This document shows positions 21,200 to 31,362 of a DNA stretch of 41,174 nt, piece after piece. This stretch comes from Zygnema cylindricum (Eukaryota; Streptophyta; Zygnematophyceae; Zygnematales; Zygnemataceae), in assembly GCA_037447655.1 (NCBI GenBank), contig JBBHKE010000284.1:170761-211934 (forward strand), in the 5' to 3' direction. A program made the position numbers and the translations under genes. The first letter of the stretch is position 1, and every line of letters begins with the position of its first letter. The notes beneath the pieces were generated by a model, which was not told the DNA's origin, did not search any database, and saw only the letters and a list, made by a program, of their open reading frames with translations.

Positions 21200-21470
21200 C
21201 TTTTATTTTTTTTTCTTTCAATCGATTTTCCCGACAATATTTTAATTTAGAGGCACTGGTTTGGTCATCATGTCAGCTACCATTTCTTCATCAGGTCTAT
21301 ACACAAGATTTAAAATTTTATTTTAAACTTTTTCTCTTACAAAGCTTAATGTCCATATGTTTTGCTTTGAAATGGTGTTTTAGATTGGCTGCGATTGCAA
21401 TTGCAGCTTGATTATCGCAAAAGATTTCATGCACTCCCTCCTTCATATATCCAAGTTCTTGCAATGATGA
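21200..21470 (-). pseudogene. Copia pol tail (RNase H C-terminus), minus strand, truncated
   Basis: Matches the RNase H end of elements 1 and 2: GTTTGGTCATCATGTCAGC on the plus strand near 21259, then the complement of the CDNQAAIAI codons near 21400. It ends at about 21461-21470 (GCAATGATGA), where element 1 would continue CTTAACCC; here it switches to plus-strand gag/protease sequence. Confidence 0.85.
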
Positions 21471-21960
21471 TGAGGACAATGAGCTCCTTTTGGATGAGGA
21501 GTTGGAGGCGAAAAACGAGGTCGAAATTCCACGAAGGTAGAAATGTGCTTACGCTGGATTGAGAGGTGAAGCAGGCTGGATTATAGCTTCATGTGCATTC
21601 ATGCACATGTGTAAGGATAGGCACCTGTTCACTAAGATAAGAAAGATTCCCACCGTAGAGATAGAGTACGGGGATGGGAGGATAGTCACCACTACTCTTG
21701 TAGGATCGGTAGATCTGAAAGTGTTGATAAAAGGAAAGACATACATAGTAACATTCTCCGATGTATTGTTTATTCCGGAGTTGAACAAAAACCTCATCTC
21801 TACATCTATATTAAATTAAATAAGGGTTTTTTTACTAGCACTAGGGAAGGAGTCTTTACTGCTAGTTTTGAGAAGGATGTCTATTTCATTGCTGAGAAAG
21901 GTAGCCATGGGATGTTTAGGCTGATTTGAAGTAATGAAACAAGAAACTTTATTATGCACG
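21471..21960 (+). pseudogene. Copia gag end and aspartic protease, active site destroyed
   Basis: Begins with the acidic DNELLLDEELEAKNEVEIP-type spacer found in the gags at 36.0 kb and 41.1 kb, so the whole upstream gag is missing. The protease follows (HMCKDRHLFTKIRKIPTVEI, about 21600-21665). The site that reads FIDSGAS in the 35.7-kb relative is IIASCAF here: the catalytic Asp and the Gly are both changed. Further stops lie near 21817 and 21927. Confidence 0.88.
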
Positions 21961-23120
21961 TGTTCATGATATTATGATGTGGCATAAGAGGCTTGGGCAT
22001 GTAAATCTAGATAAGTTAAGAGAGATTAAAAAAATGGTACTGGTGGAAGGGATACAGTTCATTTTGAGTGATAATATAAGTGATATAGTGGATGTGCTCA
22101 AGGTAAAGCACACAGATTACCCTTTCCTAAAACAACCACCTATAAGGGAGAAAAAAATCTAGATCTAGTACACATAGATATTTAGGGAACGGCTAAAGTG
22201 CACTCACCGAGGGGGAAGAGATTTATGATGACTATCAGTGATGGTTGGTCTCGGTATTCTCGAGTGTATTTTTTGAAAAACAAGTCCGAAGCTCAGGATT
22301 GTTTTAGACAATATAAAGCATGGAGCAAAAAACTCCATGAAACTCCAATCAAGAGAATAAGAAGTGACAATGGTGAAGAGTATACTTCGACAACAAGTTT
22401 GAGGATTTTCTGAGGGAAGTTGGGATCCAACACCAAAAGAGAGTTCCAAAAAACCCGGAAGAGAGTGGGGTAGCTGAAAGGTTAAGTAGAACACTAAGTG
22501 ATAGTGCTAGAAGTATGTTGTCAGATAAGAAGATAGGAAAAAGGTTTTGGGCAAAAGCAATGAACTCTGCTAATTACCTCAAAAATAGATTTTTTACTTC
22601 AGCTATAAAAGATCAAACACCTTATGAGAGATGGACAGGTCAGAAACCAGACCTATCTCACTTAAAGGTTTTCGGCAGTCAAGCATTTTGTCTAAATACA
22701 GATCGGTCTAATTAGAAGCTAGGTCCTAAAGGAAAACCGGGATACTTATTAGGATATGACGAGGATGTTAAAGGATAAAGAGTTTATGATCTAAAAATGG
22801 AAGATATAATCTTAGTAAAGCATCTAGTAGCTATGGATGAATGAAAGTCTGTGGATCCCTTCAAATATACAAAGTCAGTTAAAATCAGATTTGAGTCAGA
22901 AAATTTTGATGACTTTGAGCTTCCTAACTATCCACGTTTTAGAGAAGATGACATTCTTGCAGGTACAAATCAGACCGAAAAGGACTCGGCTGTGGAAACT
23001 TCAGTGACAACTCTACCCGAAGCGGAAGACTTGGTGGAAATTGATTCGGAATCAAGGGATAGGGGAGAAGCCGAGATTGTTCGAAAGAATCCACGAGAAC
23101 CATCTATTCCGCCCTAAGAT
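21961..23120 (+). pseudogene. Copia integrase (plus-strand element 3), broken
   Basis: MMWHKRLGHVNLDKLREIKK (about 21974-22035) is the HH half of the zinc domain; the CC half has decayed to hydrophobic residues (about 22085-22110). In the core, TISDGWSRYSRVYF (about 22230) carries the first Asp region and IRSDNGEEYTS (about 22355-22390) the second. NPEESGVAERLSRTLSDSARS in a shifted frame near 22450 holds the Glu. DLSHLKVFGSQAF (about 22650) and the C-terminal blocks follow. At least five stops or frameshifts occur, including TGG to TAG near 22712. Confidence 0.88.
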
Positions 23121-24801
23121 TTTGAGGGGGGGAGGAGAAGGAGCAAAAGATTGCAAGAAAAACAGGTTAATAACAAGGTAACAAAACTATCTCATCAAGA
23201 TGAACCTCAAAATTATGGAGAGGTGATGACTTGTCCACAAAGAAACCGGTGGAAGACAGCCATCAATGAGGAGATGGCCTCAATTATGGCAGGCGATACT
23301 TGGGAGTTGGTGGATTGTCCACCTAACCGAAAACCAATCGGTTGTAAGTGGGTTTTCAAATTAAAACTAAACCTAGATAACACAATCGAGCGCTACAAGG
23401 CCATATTAGTCGCAAAGGGATTTACACAAAAGGAGGGAATTGACTACGAGGAAACCTTTACCCCGATTGTCAGATTTCCCTCCGTCTGCATACTTCTCAG
23501 TCTAGCAGCAGCGGAAGACATGGAAGTGCACCAGATGGACATCAAAACAACCTTTTGCATAGAGAATTGGAAGAGGAAATCTTCATGCGACAACCCGAAG
23601 GGTTTGTGGAGGAAGGAGAGGAGAGTAAGGTATGCCGGCTGATTAAATCTCTTTATAGTTTGAAACAAGCGCCTCGACAGTGGAATAAGAAGCTTGATGA
23701 GTTTCTTACTTGTCTGGGATATATCTCGATCAGCTCAGATCACTCAATCTGTGTTTTCCAAGATGAGGAAGGTTTTATATTTATTGCAATTTATGTTGAT
23801 GATTTGCTTGTTTTAAGTAAATCAATGGGAAAAATTAATAAACTGAAAACCGATCTTAAGGGGAGATTTGAAATGAAGGATATGGGGGAAGCAAAATATA
23901 TATTTTGAGAATTCAAGTAGAGGGAGACCGAAAAAGAATAATTATAAGATTGACTCAAAAGGAAGCAATAGGGAACATGCTTGAAAAATTTCAAATGGAT
24001 AAAGCTAATAGTTGTACAACTCCAATGGAGTTGAAGAAGGGAATTGAGGGGAGTGAGGAAGAAGGAGTCATAGTCTTAGACGAGGAATTATCACCTGAAG
24101 AACAGAATTTCATGCAGACTATTCCTTACAGGCAAGTAGTGGGAAGTCTAATCTATTTTATGAATTGTACCCGACTGGATTTAGCTGCAGCAGTAGGAGT
24201 GCTGAGTAGAATTCTAAATGCTCCCACTAAGAGGGATTCGGAGGCAGCTAAAAGAGTCCTTAGATATTTAATAAGAACTAGGGATCTATGGTTGCATTTG
24301 GGTGGGGAGAATACTGACATCACTACTTGGAGTGATGCCAGTTATGGTGATGCTCCGATGAGGAGATGCACTTCTGGATATGTATTATATGTGGGTGATG
24401 GGGCTTGCTGTTGGAGAAGCAAACAGCAAAAGGTTATTGCTCAGTCCACCATGGAGGCTGAGTATATGGCCTCTTGCTCTGCTGTAAAAGAATTGATGTG
24501 GGTCAAGTCTTTGCTTGGTGAGCTTAGTCACCTTAAGAGTGGTGTGCAGAAAATATTTTGTGATAATCAAGCAGCAATCGCTATTTCTACCAATCATAAG
24601 CATCATTTTAAAGCCAACACATGGACATTAGACTCACCTTTGTTAGAGTGAAAGTAGAACACAAAATAATCAGTTTAGAGTACCGACCAGATAGTGAGAT
24701 GGTAGCAGATATGATGACCAAACGAGTGCCTTCCCCTAAGCTAATTTTCTGCAGGGAGAAGTGTGGTCTGAAATTAAAGATTGACTAGAAAATAAGGGGA
24801 G
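23121..24801 (+). pseudogene. Copia reverse transcriptase and RNase H (plus-strand element 3)
   Basis: WELVDCPPNRKPIGCKWVFK (about 23300-23360) opens RT. A frameshift near 23555 splits MDIKTTF from the HRELEEEIFMRQPEGF stretch. LKQAPRQWN is near 23665 and YVDD at 23792-23803. A TGA near 23906 precedes the thumb. PYRQVVGSLIYFMN (about 24125) leads to RNase H: TWSDASYGDAPMRR, STMEAEYMAS, CDNQAAIAI (about 24326-24585). A 1-nt shift near 24615 is followed by the C-terminus (ADMMTKRVPSPKL) up to the polypurine tract. Confidence 0.93.
24790..24801 (+). other. Polypurine tract of plus-strand element 3
   Basis: AAATAAGGGGAG directly before the 3' LTR start TGTAGAAATT. It is the same motif as in element 2 on the other strand. 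Confidence 0.8.
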
Positions 24802-25869
24802 TGTAGAAATTAATGGTCCTTTTAAAGTATTTTCTAGGTCTGAATAGAAATATAGAAAGAAGCCGAGGCAGTCTACCTCTAACTTCTCTATCTAACTCTC
24901 AAACTTGTCGCATTCACTGAGAAATTGGAGAGGAAGTTGGAGCCATGGCTACCTAGGCTATCAAGAGGTTTACGGGATATAAACATTTGTTTATTTATAA
25001 TTAGGGATTTATTTACTTAAATATATGTGCGACCTCCAGGATTTGATCCTAGAACTTGGCGGCCGTCAAACAGCCCATAGCCGGTAGCTTTTACCGTTAA
25101 GTCTAGACATAATGTTTCGTTATGTTGGGTTTGATAATTAATTAAACATTAATACGTAGGAGAGTTTAATTAACCCAAATAGTTTTACGGGAGACATAGA
25201 TCCAATAATGTAAAAGTACGGATTACGGTACACATAAGAAACGAATACCGCGCATTTATTTCTTTAGCAAAACGAATACCGCACATGTATTTATTACGGC
25301 TATGATTAAATGTGAATTTAATCAGACGGCTGGAATTAAACCCCGAGATCGCGGAAGAGAAACTCGGCCGTTTTTGGTCATCGCCACATCAGATGACACA
25401 TGGCGGAATGACATTGGATCGCGGCATCTCCGAGGATTAAGAGAGCGAATCCGGATTTACCACCTGTCGACATTTAGGCCATGTCGTACCATGTTCGTAC
25501 AGAAAGTACGCTGGCAACTGTACTTTTATGTACGGAAGTATAATCTGATTGGTTCCGTACATCAGTAGATAGAGTCTGTGAGAGAGATAGGACTTAGAAA
25601 AATTAGGAGATAGGACCCTCTCTCCCAAAGAGCTTCAATACAAAAGGTCAACTTTGACCCTCCATAACTTACTGCTCAGGAGAGCAAATTCAGAGATTCT
25701 TTTTGTTATCGACTCATGGGAGTCTCGCCTTAACAGGGGTGAAGTTGGTCAAAGTTATTCTTTGCCAGGGTGGCAGTTATTTTTGCTGAAACACAAAGGG
25801 GTCAGGGTTATCCTATAAGCTTCTTAGAAGTTGTCTACTCTGAGGACTTATGGAGGTCTCAGAGTTTCA
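24802..25869 (+). repeat. B-type LTR, plus orientation (3' LTR of element 3)
   Basis: TGTAGAAATT at the start and GAGTTTCA at the end. Aligns with 39037-40089 (plus) and 36903-37967 (minus). It contains a tRNA-like segment (minus, 25039-25107), a CCAAT-like GATTGGTTCCGTAC, the GGTCAA/TTGACC hairpin, the leader hairpin TGCTC/GAGCA (25673-25686) and GACTC/GAGTC (about 25711-25724). As in the 5' LTRs, an ATG lies 20 nt before the end. Confidence 0.93.
25039..25107 (-). other. tRNA-like A-box/B-box segment, antisense within LTR
   Basis: On the minus strand, CTTAACGGTAAAAGCT-like sequence (about 25107-25092) precedes AGGATCAAATCC (25050-25039). Spacing and order match the copies in the other LTRs. 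Confidence 0.45.
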
Positions 25870-26583
25870 ATGGGGTTGTACCCTAAGTTTGAAATTGTGC
25901 ACATTAAGGTAAAGTAGCATTGTTATGCTTAGAAATCACATTTATTGGGTATGCTCAAAAAGAAATGAGGAATTTTCAAGCGGTCTTGCATATTAGTTGC
26001 ATATGCCAAATATTTCACAAACTTTTAAAGTTTATTGTAGTAGTGTCATGCATGTGACAATGATTATGATAAACATGCAACACAACCAGCTGAAAGATAA
26101 ATGATAACAAAATAAGCGAGAAAGTCATTCTTAAAAACAAGTGAGAATAATTATGTACAAGCACCTAACAACAAAAAAACATATCACAAAAGGAAAAGGT
26201 AGTGTGAGAGTGGAAGCTAGGAGGCTTGGTTTATTAAGCCAACGAATAATCACTAGGCTCCTTGGTCAGTTTATATTCCTTACACGAGTTCAATATATAA
26301 AGATTTAACACAATATCACAACACACAAACTGAAACTGTAGCAAACTGCGAGCAAATCTGAGAAAACCAGTTTTAGCCACACACGAAACATACGAGGAAA
26401 ACCAACCTTGATCCACTATCACACAGTTAACCACACAAGCAAACCCAAAACTGTCCAATCAAAATCTAAGGTTCAGCAACAACCCGAGAAAGAAGACCGA
26501 GTAGCAATCCACTTGATAAAAAGCGAGAAGAAGTGAAGGGAAACCGGTTAAGCTTCGGCGTGAGCCGCGTAGATTAATTTGTA
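25870..26583. repeat. Gene-free flank containing unclassified repeat copy 2 (left half)
   Basis: From about 26040 onward this resembles the block at 7940-8725 inside element 1, and the resemblance resumes at 32004 after family Y element. 25870-26040 shows nothing recognisable. No coding evidence was found. Confidence 0.5.
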
Positions 26584-26588
26584 GGGCA
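26584..26588. repeat. Target-site duplication of element Y (left copy)
   Basis: GGGCA, identical to 31999-32003. Removing Y joins GTAGGGCA to GATTTGCAGAG, which lines up with CTAGGGCTTTGCAAG at about 8546-8560 in repeat copy 1. Confidence 0.9.
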
Positions 26589-27045
26589 TGTTGTTCTACA
26601 ACCACCGGTGCAGGTGGAGGAGCAGCAGTAGAAGTAGAAGTAGACATCATACACTCTCAGAAGCTATTAAGAATCCTACAAAACAGCTGTTCTTAAGTGC
26701 TCACCAATTCTTATACATGCATCCAAACCTCACAAAACTATATCAGAATATAGAGTAGCATAGACACTGACAACTCCCAAAGTTTTAGCACAATTGACCA
26801 CTGAGTTACCCACTAAGTTTACTAGAATCGTATCTATCGCAGTTGCTCTATCTGTACAGAATCACATTAGGAATATCAGACGCTGCGTTGTCCGTACGGA
26901 CCATATCAAATATAATCGTGGTTGCGTTGTCCTGTCTGTGTTGTAGCTTCGCTGCTGCGCTGCTCTGCTGTATAGTAGCTGCGCTGCTCTGTCTGTATAG
27001 TTGTTGTGCTGTTGAGCTACTCTGAAAGCTTTCCAAAATACAACA
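26589..27045 (-). repeat. Element Y 3' LTR (with internal deletion)
   Basis: TGTTGTTCTAC at the left and AAAATACAACA at the right, as in 31304-31998. It lacks roughly 240 bp present in the other LTR (between CAATTGACC and ACTGAGTTACCC). The minus-strand ATG at 26647 gives the same LTR-encoded gag start found in the 5' LTR. The region with GCTGCGCTGCTCTG repeats is about 26950-26990. Confidence 0.93.
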
Positions 27046-27057
27046 CTCCCCTAAAGC
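27046..27057 (-). other. Polypurine tract of element Y
   Basis: GCTTTAGGGGAG on the minus strand directly precedes the 3' LTR. Confidence 0.75.
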
Positions 27058-27205
27058 TTTAGACGCAGTATACCAGCGCAGCTGCGGTGATAAACTAGCG
27101 CAGTATCGCAGCATATCAATATAGCAATTAGCAAGTCACTCAGTCCCACTACATCTCAATGGTGGACTTATCGCAGCGTGGCAGTATAGCAATGCAGCAA
27201 TTGAA

Positions 27206-28570
27206 CTATTCACTTAATCCCACTGCGTCCCTACAATACTTCAGCTTAGGAGCAAGAAGGGCTTTAGTGAGCATATCAGCAATCATTTTTGCATTTGGTA
27301 AATAACATAATTTAATCACTCTATAGAACACTTTTTCTCTTACAAAGTGTAATCGTACATCCATGTGCTTGCTTTTGAAGTGATGACTCGAGTTAGAAGC
27401 AATGGCAATGGCAACCTGGTTATCACACCAGATCACGTGTGGACCAACTTGCATGTATCCTAGTTCTTGTAACATGGATTTTACCCATAAGAGTTCTTTG
27501 AGGGGCGAGCTTGCTGCCATATAATCTGACTCCATTGTCGACTGTGCTGTCACCTTTTCAAGTTTGCTGCTCCAGCAGCAAGTATCGTTCCCAACTTGTA
27601 GAACGAATCCGGTGGTGGATTTCCGACTTGGCATATCGCCATAGCTTGCATCACTTCACATTTGCAGTTTTACTTCTCCTCCGCCTAGTGTGAGTTTGAG
27701 GTCTTTGGTTCCGCCCAAATATCTTAAGACTCTCCTTGCTGCATCAAAGTCAGATTTTCTCGGATTCTCTAGACTCCTGCTCAGTACCCCGACTGCCGCA
27801 GCAATGTCAGGACGGGAAAAATTCATGAAATATATTAAACTTCCCACTATTTGTCTGTAAGGTATTTGTGTCATAAAATCATTCTCCCCTGATTCAAAAT
27901 ATTCACTAACAATGAGACCTGGTTTTGTCTCTTTTCCCTCTAACTTTTGCCGAAACTCCATTGGAGTTAGAAATTCTTTTGCCCCCCGCATTCCGTACTC
28001 ATCTAACATGTTTCCAATAGCCTCCTTTTGAGTTTATTTTATTACTTTCTTTTTTCTGTCCCTCTCTACCAGGATACCCAAAATATATTTTGCCTCACCG
28101 AGGTCTTTCATCTCGAAACGTGAGTTTAGAGCTGTTTTTATTTTGTTCATTTCAACAATTGATTTGCTAATTAATAATAAATCATCTACATACACCGCTA
28201 TATACACTATCCCATTTTCACCTTTCAGAACGTAGACAGAGTGATGAGAACTTATCCTATGAAATCCTAGGCTAGTCAAGAATTCATCAAGCTTTAGATT
28301 CCACTGTCTGGGGGCTTGTTTTAGGCCGTACACAGATTTTAGCAACTTGCATACTAAATGCTCTTTTCCTAGTTCTGTATACTTTTAAGGCTGCTGCATG
28401 TAAATGGTCTCTTCTAGTTCTCCATGCAAAAAGGCTATCTTTACATCCATCTGATGTATTTGCATATCTTCTATAGCACCTAGGGACAGCAAAATCCTAA
28501 CTGTCGGAAATCTTACAACCGGAGAAAATGTGACTTCAAAATCGATTCCTTCCTTTTGATTATACCCTTT
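27206..28570 (-). pseudogene. Element Y pol: reverse transcriptase (second half) and RNase H
   Basis: Reading leftward: [18 protein letters not shown] (about 28455-28400), a TAA near 28386, LKQAPRQWNLKLDEFL (about 28325-28280), catalytic YVDD (28181-28192), a stop after VIK near 28034, then TQKEAIGNML, PYRQIVGSLIYFMNFSRPDIAAAV (about 27875-27800) and RNase H. RNase H is interrupted where TGG of the expected W-SDASYGD became TGA (about 27656), then continues SRKSTTGFVLQ, STMESDYMAA, WCDNQVAIAI and MLTKAL to a natural-looking stop at 27206. Confidence 0.93.
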
Positions 28571-29310
28571 TGCCACAAGTCTGGCCTTATAACGTTCAAT
28601 TGTGTTATCCGGATTTAACTTCACCTTGAATACCCATTTGCTGCCGATTACTTTTCGATCCGGATGAAGGTCCACAAGCTCCCATGTTTGAGCCTCCATG
28701 ATGGACTTCATTTCGTCGTTTGCTGCCTCGATCCTGTGATTCCGTTCTCGTGATAAGAAGGCCTGCTGAATGGTCAAAGGCTCCCCTGAGGGTGCCGAGT
28801 AGGCAAAGTGAGAACTTGCTTGCAGGCGACTGTTGGATCTTCTTCCCCCCGAAAATTTTGAGGTTGAGATCGCTGGATGCCGCGCATTGCAATGATTGCG
28901 TTGGTTGCGATCTGTGTGGATTGACCGCTGTTGGTCCGTTTGGAACTGAACTTGTTGAGGAACTTGAAGAGAGTCTGACTCCGGAGTCACTACCGGAAAA
29001 TTTGGCATCTCTGGTACAATTTCCTGCAAGCAATCTAAAATGACATATTCCTGTACCTTTTGCTGCTTTTGCGGCTCTGTCATTTTCAATAAATCGACGG
29101 AGTCAAGCTCATCCTTTACAATAATATTCCGTGCTACAACTATTTTCTGCCTCTCAAACACAACGACTCGATAACCTTTTGAGTGATCGTCATATCCTAA
29201 CAAAATACCCGGTAGTCCATTCAATTCCATTTTCCATATATCTGTGGACGTATCCAATATAAAGCATTGACTACGAAAGACTTTGAAATGGCTAACATGT
29301 GGTTTGCTAC
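28571..29310 (-). pseudogene. Element Y pol: integrase C-terminal region and RT start
   Basis: A frame of about 290 codons (29257-28385, extending into RT) is open. It has the copia integrase tail ([21 protein letters not shown]), an acidic or Gln-rich linker with low similarity between families, then [22 protein letters not shown] and [20 protein letters not shown] (about 28690-28545). It is preceded by a TAG near 29315 that separates it from the integrase core. Confidence 0.9.
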
Positions 29311-30246
29311 CTGTCTAAATCTCGTAAGGAGTAGTGTCTACCGATCTGGATCTTATCCTATTTTTAATAGAAACTGCACAATTTAGAGCCTCAACCAAGA
29401 ATTTCAGATTCACATTATTATCTGCGAGCATCGACCTGGAGCTCTCTGTGAGAGTTCTATTTAGTCTTTCAAACACCCCATTTTGTTCCAGTGAATATAG
29501 AACAGTCAATAGATGACTAATACCTTCTTCGAGTAAAAAGGTTTCAAATTCTTTTGATGTATATTCACCGCCATTGTCCGATCTGAGCTGCAAAATAGGT
29601 AAATTATGAAGTTTTTCAACCCATGCTTTATAGTGTTTGAAGTGTCCAAACACTTCACTCTTTTCCTTCATGAAGTAAACTTTTCTAAAGGTGGAAAAAT
29701 CATCTCTGAAGGTGACCATGTATTTCATCCCCTAGCACATGGAACCTTCGCAGGACCAAAAACATCCGAATGAATTTGTTGAAGAAGTTTCGTTGACCGA
29801 TGCTCAGACTCCTTAGAAAATGGCAATCAGTGGATTTTGCCTTAAGCGCAACCATCACAAGTTTTGACCGGCTTATCTGTGAGTGATACACCCTCTATTT
29901 TTCTAGCAAGGACCATTTTCTTCAAACTATCATAGTTTACATGGCCTAATCTTTTATGCCACAACTCATCTGAGTGGAAGACACCGGAGTACAAAACATC
30001 ATTCTCCCAGGTATTAGCCATATCCATGCGATACATCTTGCTACTATCTCTAGTACCTGTAACCGCAACCTTGCCATTTTTGCTAACAACCTGCCGACCA
30101 TTTTTCAAATTAACCTCAAAGCCTTTACTCTCTACCAACGACGTAGAAAACATATTTTTCCTAAAGTCAGGCACAAATAAGACATTGTGAAGAGTCCTTT
30201 CAATTGCCTTTCCTTCTACATCAACTAGTAAGGACACATCACCCAT
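29311..30246 (-). pseudogene. Element Y pol: integrase zinc domain and catalytic core
   Basis: ELWHKRLGHVNYDSLKKMV and TCDGCA (about 29975-29845) form the HHCC zinc domain, followed by a stop (near 29842). The core has VTFRDDFSTFRKVYF (first Asp, about 29715), LRSDNGGEYTSKEFE (second Asp, about 29585) and QNGVFERLNRTLTESSR (Glu, about 29480). The usual A of GVAER is F. A stop (TAG, near 29733) and one frameshift separate the halves. Its upstream part (30246-29990) is the protease C-terminus. Confidence 0.92.
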
Positions 30247-30249
30247 ACC

Positions 30250-31362
30250 ACGAGTTTAGACACTCATTCCACAAGCATAATAAATATTTTTCTCTGGCGT
30301 TGCTTTCAGATTTTTTAAGATGGCCTCGTTCCAACACATGTGGGCTGACGCTCTTGTATCCATAATCCATCCAGGGTCTTTCGCGCCCTCCATTGCTACC
30401 GCCATAGCGAATAGACTCGTGTCGTCCTCCTCAGAAAATGTCTGTGTCTCGTCCTGGAGTGATGAAGAAGCTGAAAACAGTGCATTTCCACGAGGTGTAG
30501 GCCTCGTGAAGGTTTTGTAAAACTGACTTTGTTGCCATCCCGGCCTGTATAAACCTGTATCGTTAGCTTGTTTAAGTTTAGGACAAAATTTGTATCCATG
30601 ACCTCTCTCACTACAATAAAAACATGCATTGTTTGATTGTTTATTTCCACCCTGATTAAACTGTCTGAATTGGGTAAACTGATTACGTTGCTGATTAAAT
30701 TGACATTTTTTCCCAAATTCTGAATTAAAAGCCTCTACTTGCTCAACATTGAGAATATTAGATGTAGCTTCCTCCTCTAGTAAAATATTGATGGCTAACT
30801 GTAAAGTCCAGCTAGCTTTATCTTTCTGTTTGAGCATGTCAGATGCTCCTTTCATACTATGAGGGAGACCCCTCATGAGCAATGCTGCCTGTTGAAACTG
30901 AGGAAATACCCCACCGGCACAAGCATGTGCATCTACAAGAATACGAAATTTGTTAGAATATTCAGCCATTGTACCGCCAGTGTACTTATAGTCCCAAATT
31001 TTTCCAGCCAATAAAAGTTCTTCCTGAACATTAGCCTTTTCATAATCACTTTTAATTGATTCCCAGATATCAATTGCTTTTTTCATTTTTATCCGAGACA
31101 TAGCTAAGTCCTCAGATATACAAAATTTCAAAATAGAACGAGCCTGCATATTTTTCTTAGACTATGACGGATCAGATTCATCTAGCGAACCATCCAATAT
31201 ATCCAAAAGATTGACAGTCTCAAAATGTGTCTCCACCATATCCGCCCAATAAACATACTTATCCCGGGAAAAGATAGGAATTCTTGATAACAGGCCCATA
31301 ACGTGTTGTTCTACAACCACCGGTGGAGGTGGAGGAGCAGCAGTAGTAGTAGAAGTAGACAT
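30250..31362 (-). pseudogene. Element Y gag and protease
   Basis: Gag starts at ATG 31362, 59 nt inside the 5' LTR (MSTSTTTAAPPPPP, low complexity), crosses the primer site and continues IFSRDKYVYWADMVETHF. A stop (about 31162) precedes a 297-codon frame (31149-30256). That frame has IWESIKSDYEKANVQEELLL, MAEYSNKFRILVDAHACAG and MRGLPHSMKGASDMLK (UBN2/copia capsid). Its zinc knuckle CFYCSERGHGYKFC is intact (about 30635-30595). The protease region GWIMDTRASAHMC follows (about 30375-30335); the Gly of the D-T/S-G-A site is Arg, so the protease should be dead. A stop near 30254 ends the frame. Confidence 0.92.
31291..31303 (-). other. Primer-binding site of element Y (half-tRNA iMet, partial match)
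   Basis: Next to the 5' LTR end (GAACAACA) the minus strand reads CGTTATGGGCCTG. Ten consecutive bases (GTTATGGGCC) match the complement of the initiator tRNA-Met anticodon loop and the start of its stem; the flanks do not. It contains the in-frame ATG at the same place as in the A/B family. Confidence 0.65.

Noticed and set aside
26843-27114. Cys/Ala-rich and Gln/Ser-rich frames in the Y 3' LTR
   Set aside because: They arise from the GCTGCGCTGCTCTG repeats of the LTR. No independent evidence of coding.
28605-29043. Open frames of 142 (minus) and 107 (plus) codons in the Y integrase-RT linker
   Set aside because: Shadows of the 290-codon pol frame on the same segment.
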